Positions 12,884 to 14,586 of a stretch of DNA of 14,586 nucleotides are shown piece after piece. The position numbers were made by a program, and so were the translations under genes. Position 1 is the stretch's first letter. Each line of letters starts with the position of its first letter. Under the pieces are notes generated by a model, which was not told the origin of the DNA, ran no database searches, and saw only the letters and a program-made list of their open reading frames with translations. The stretch is from assembly GCA_937996725.1 (NCBI GenBank), contig CALKUR010000035.1, positions 1-14,586 on the forward strand, given 5' to 3'. Source of the stretch: an uncultured Dechloromonas sp. (GTDB lineage: Bacteria; Pseudomonadota; Gammaproteobacteria; Burkholderiales; Rhodocyclaceae).

Positions 12884-14586
12884 TTACAACAACACGCGCT
12901 CGATACTGCCGGTGTTGGCGCGGCTGACGTACTCGGCCATCCAGTTGTCGCCCAGAATGTTCTTGGCGAGTTCAACGACGATGTAGTCGGCGTCTGTGTC
13001 GGCATCATCGCGGAAGCGCGACAGACCTTGCAGGCATGATGGGCAGGAGGTGAGCACTTTCACCTGACCGGCAAAGCCATCGGCACGCAGTTCATTGGCA
13101 CCTTGCTCCATTTCTTCCTGTTTACGGAAGCGCACCTGTGTCGAGATGTCCGGGCGGGTTACCGCCAGCGTGCCCGACTCACCGCAACAACGGTCGTTGA
13201 GCGGCACGGCGGTGCCCATGAGCTCGCTCGTGACCTTGAGCGGTGCATAGGTTTTCATCGGGCTGTGGCACGGGTCGTGGTACATGTAGCGCGTACCTTC
13301 AACGCCATCCAGTTTGACGCCCTTCTCCATGAGGTATTCATGGATGTCGAGCAGACGGCAGCCCGGGAAGATGCGTTCGAACTGGTACTTCTGCAGCTGG
13401 TCCATACAGGTGCCGCAGGAGACGATCACCGTTTTGATGTCGAGGTAGTTCAGGGTATTGGCAACACGGTGGAACAACACGCGGTTGTCTGTGGTGATGC
13501 GCTGACCCTTGTCTTCCTGCCCGCCCGAGGTTTGCGGGTAGCCGCAGCACAGGTAGCCCGGCGGCAGCACGGTGGTGGCGCCCACTTCGTAGAGCATGGC
13601 TTGTGTGGCCAGACCCACTTGCGAGAACAGACGCTCTGAACCACAACCCGGGAAGTAGAACACGGCTTCCGATTCTTCGGCGCTGAGCTTGGGGTTACGA
13701 ATAACGGGGATCACCTTGTCGTCTTCGATATCCAGCAGGGCGCGGGCCGAACGTTTGGGCAGGTTGCCCGGCATTGGCTTGTTGATGAAGTTGATGATCT
13801 GCGTACGCACCGGCGGTTTATGCACGGTGGCGGGCGGATGCGCGACCTGATCCTGAATCAGATGCAGCGACTTGCCCAGCTTGTAGAGCTTGTTCTGTGC
13901 GGCATAACCAAAGCGGATCATCACCTCACGGATACCCTTGATGAACATCGGGTCCTTGATGGTGAGGAAGGTCATGGCCGCAGTGGTGCCCAGGTTGAAC
14001 TTCTGCTTGCCCTGCTTGCGCAGCAGGTTACGCATGGCGATGGTGACATCGCCGAAGTCGATATCCACCGGACAAGGCTTCTCGCAACGGTGGCAGACGG
14101 TGCAATGTGCGGCCACGTCGTCGAACTCGGCCCAGTGGGCGAGCGATACGCCACGACGCGTTTGCTCTTCGTAGAGGAAGGCTTCGATGAGCAGCGAGGT
14201 GCCCAGGATTTTGTTGCGTGGCGAGTAGAGCAGATTGGCGCGCGGTACGTGCGTGGAGCACACGGGTTTGCACTTGCCGCAACGCAGGCAGTCTTTCACC
14301 ATCGCCGAGATTTCGCCGATGCCCGATTGCTCCATCACGATCGATTCGCTGCCGATCAGGTTGTAGCTTGGCGTGTAGGCCATGTCGAGATTGCCGCCGC
14401 GCATGAGCTTGCCGCGGTTGAAGTGACCTTCCGGGTCGACCTTTTCTTTGTAGGCCCAGAACGCGGCCATCTCGTCGTCTTGCAGATAGTCGATCTTGGT
14501 GATGCCGATACCGTGTTCGCCGGAGATTACCCCATCCAGCGAGCGCGCCAGAATCATGATGCGATCCACCGCCGCGTTGGCGGTTT
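12884..14586 (-). CDS. Large FAD-linked and Fe-S oxidoreductase (GlcD-GlcF-like fusion), C-terminal part
   Basis: The gene is cut by the right window edge: the frame stays open through base 14586, so the start is not visible. The 566 codons seen begin in the C-terminal part of an FAD-linked oxidase domain (LDGVISGEHGIG, then DPEGHFNRGKL), typical of D-lactate, glycolate and 2-hydroxyglutarate dehydrogenases. Two ferredoxin-type 4Fe-4S motifs follow, CLRCGKCKPVC (about 14290-14258) and CTVCHRCEKPC (about 14104-14072), then a CCG domain pair (FPGCGSERLF with CCGYPQTSGG, and YHDPCHSP with CCGESGT) as in GlcF and heterodisulfide-reductase-like proteins. Fusion of both parts resembles E. coli YdiJ and the DUF3683 oxidoreductases of Burkholderiales. 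It likely passes electrons from a 2-hydroxyacid to the respiratory chain, but the substrate cannot be told. It is transcribed towards oriC, against most neighbours. Confidence 0.85.
   Translation of the reverse strand, partial: TANAAVDRIMILARSLDGVISGEHGIGITKIDYLQDDEMAAFWAYKEKVDPEGHFNRGKLMRGGNLDMAYTPSYNLIGSESIVMEQSGIGEISAMVKDCLRCGKCKPVCSTHVPRANLLYSPRNKILGTSLLIEAFLYEEQTRRGVSLAHWAEFDDVAAHCTVCHRCEKPCPVDIDFGDVTIAMRNLLRKQGKQKFNLGTTAAMTFLTIKDPMFIKGIREVMIRFGYAAQNKLYKLGKSLHLIQDQVAHPPATVHKPPVRTQIINFINKPMPGNLPKRSARALLDIEDDKVIPVIRNPKLSAEESEAVFYFPGCGSERLFSQVGLATQAMLYEVGATTVLPPGYLCCGYPQTSGGQEDKGQRITTDNRVLFHRVANTLNYLDIKTVIVSCGTCMDQLQKYQFERIFPGCRLLDIHEYLMEKGVKLDGVEGTRYMYHDPCHSPMKTYAPLKVTSELMGTAVPLNDRCCGESGTLAVTRPDISTQVRFRKQEEMEQGANELRADGFAGQVKVLTSCPSCLQGLSRFRDDADTDADYIVVELAKNILGDNWMAEYVSRANTGSIERVLL

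Noticed and set aside
1..14586. CRISPR arrays, IS elements, tRNA or rRNA genes, prophage genes
   Set aside because: No regularly spaced repeats, transposase motifs, tRNA-like folds with CCA ends or rRNA sequence were recognised on either strand.

Overview
The window is the chromosomal replication-origin region of a betaproteobacterium, probably Burkholderiales. The evidence is gene order and protein type. A leftward block of rpmH, rnpA, yidD, yidC and mnmE faces a rightward block of dnaA, dnaN and gyrB across a spacer of about 340 bp that carries DnaA boxes. GyrB is the long type, with the insert usual in Gram-negative bacteria, and the YidC and DnaA sequences look betaproteobacterial. No rRNA, tRNA, IS element or CRISPR array was seen.

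Left arm, minus strand, reading away from the origin: ribosomal protein L34 (rpmH), the RNase P protein (rnpA, GTG start), the YidD insertion factor, the YidC insertase, the tRNA-modifying GTPase MnmE, then a small DUF3147-type membrane protein at the window edge. The genes overlap or sit very close together, so they are probably co-expressed. The DUF3147 homology stops abruptly near position 110, and the terminal ~110 bases look like part of an unrelated plus-strand gene, which suggests a rearrangement or a chimeric contig end.

Centre: oriC (about 4495-4686) has two inverted and two direct DnaA boxes. A palindromic dnaA leader without a visible Shine-Dalgarno sequence follows. A second small group of DnaA boxes lies between dnaA and dnaN. 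gyrB ends at a strong intrinsic terminator.

Right arm: an RsuA-type 16S rRNA pseudouridine synthase and an OxyR-type regulator that keeps both redox cysteines. Around oxyR lie three 16-bp parS centromere sites, two in its upstream region and one just downstream. The downstream site is the apex of a 46-bp inverted repeat that also looks like the terminator between oxyR and a convergent HIT-family gene. This parS/terminator overlap is the most unusual structure in the window. After the HIT gene come a 60-residue protein resembling only the oligomerisation half of H-NS, a shared terminator, and the 3' part of a large FAD and iron-sulfur oxidoreductase on the minus strand.

Together the genes cover initiation (DnaA, oriC), elongation (beta clamp), supercoiling (GyrB), origin segregation (parS; the ParA/ParB genes are not in the window), translation and tRNA/rRNA modification, and membrane-protein biogenesis. 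Most genes on both arms run away from oriC. The HIT gene and the oxidoreductase run towards it.
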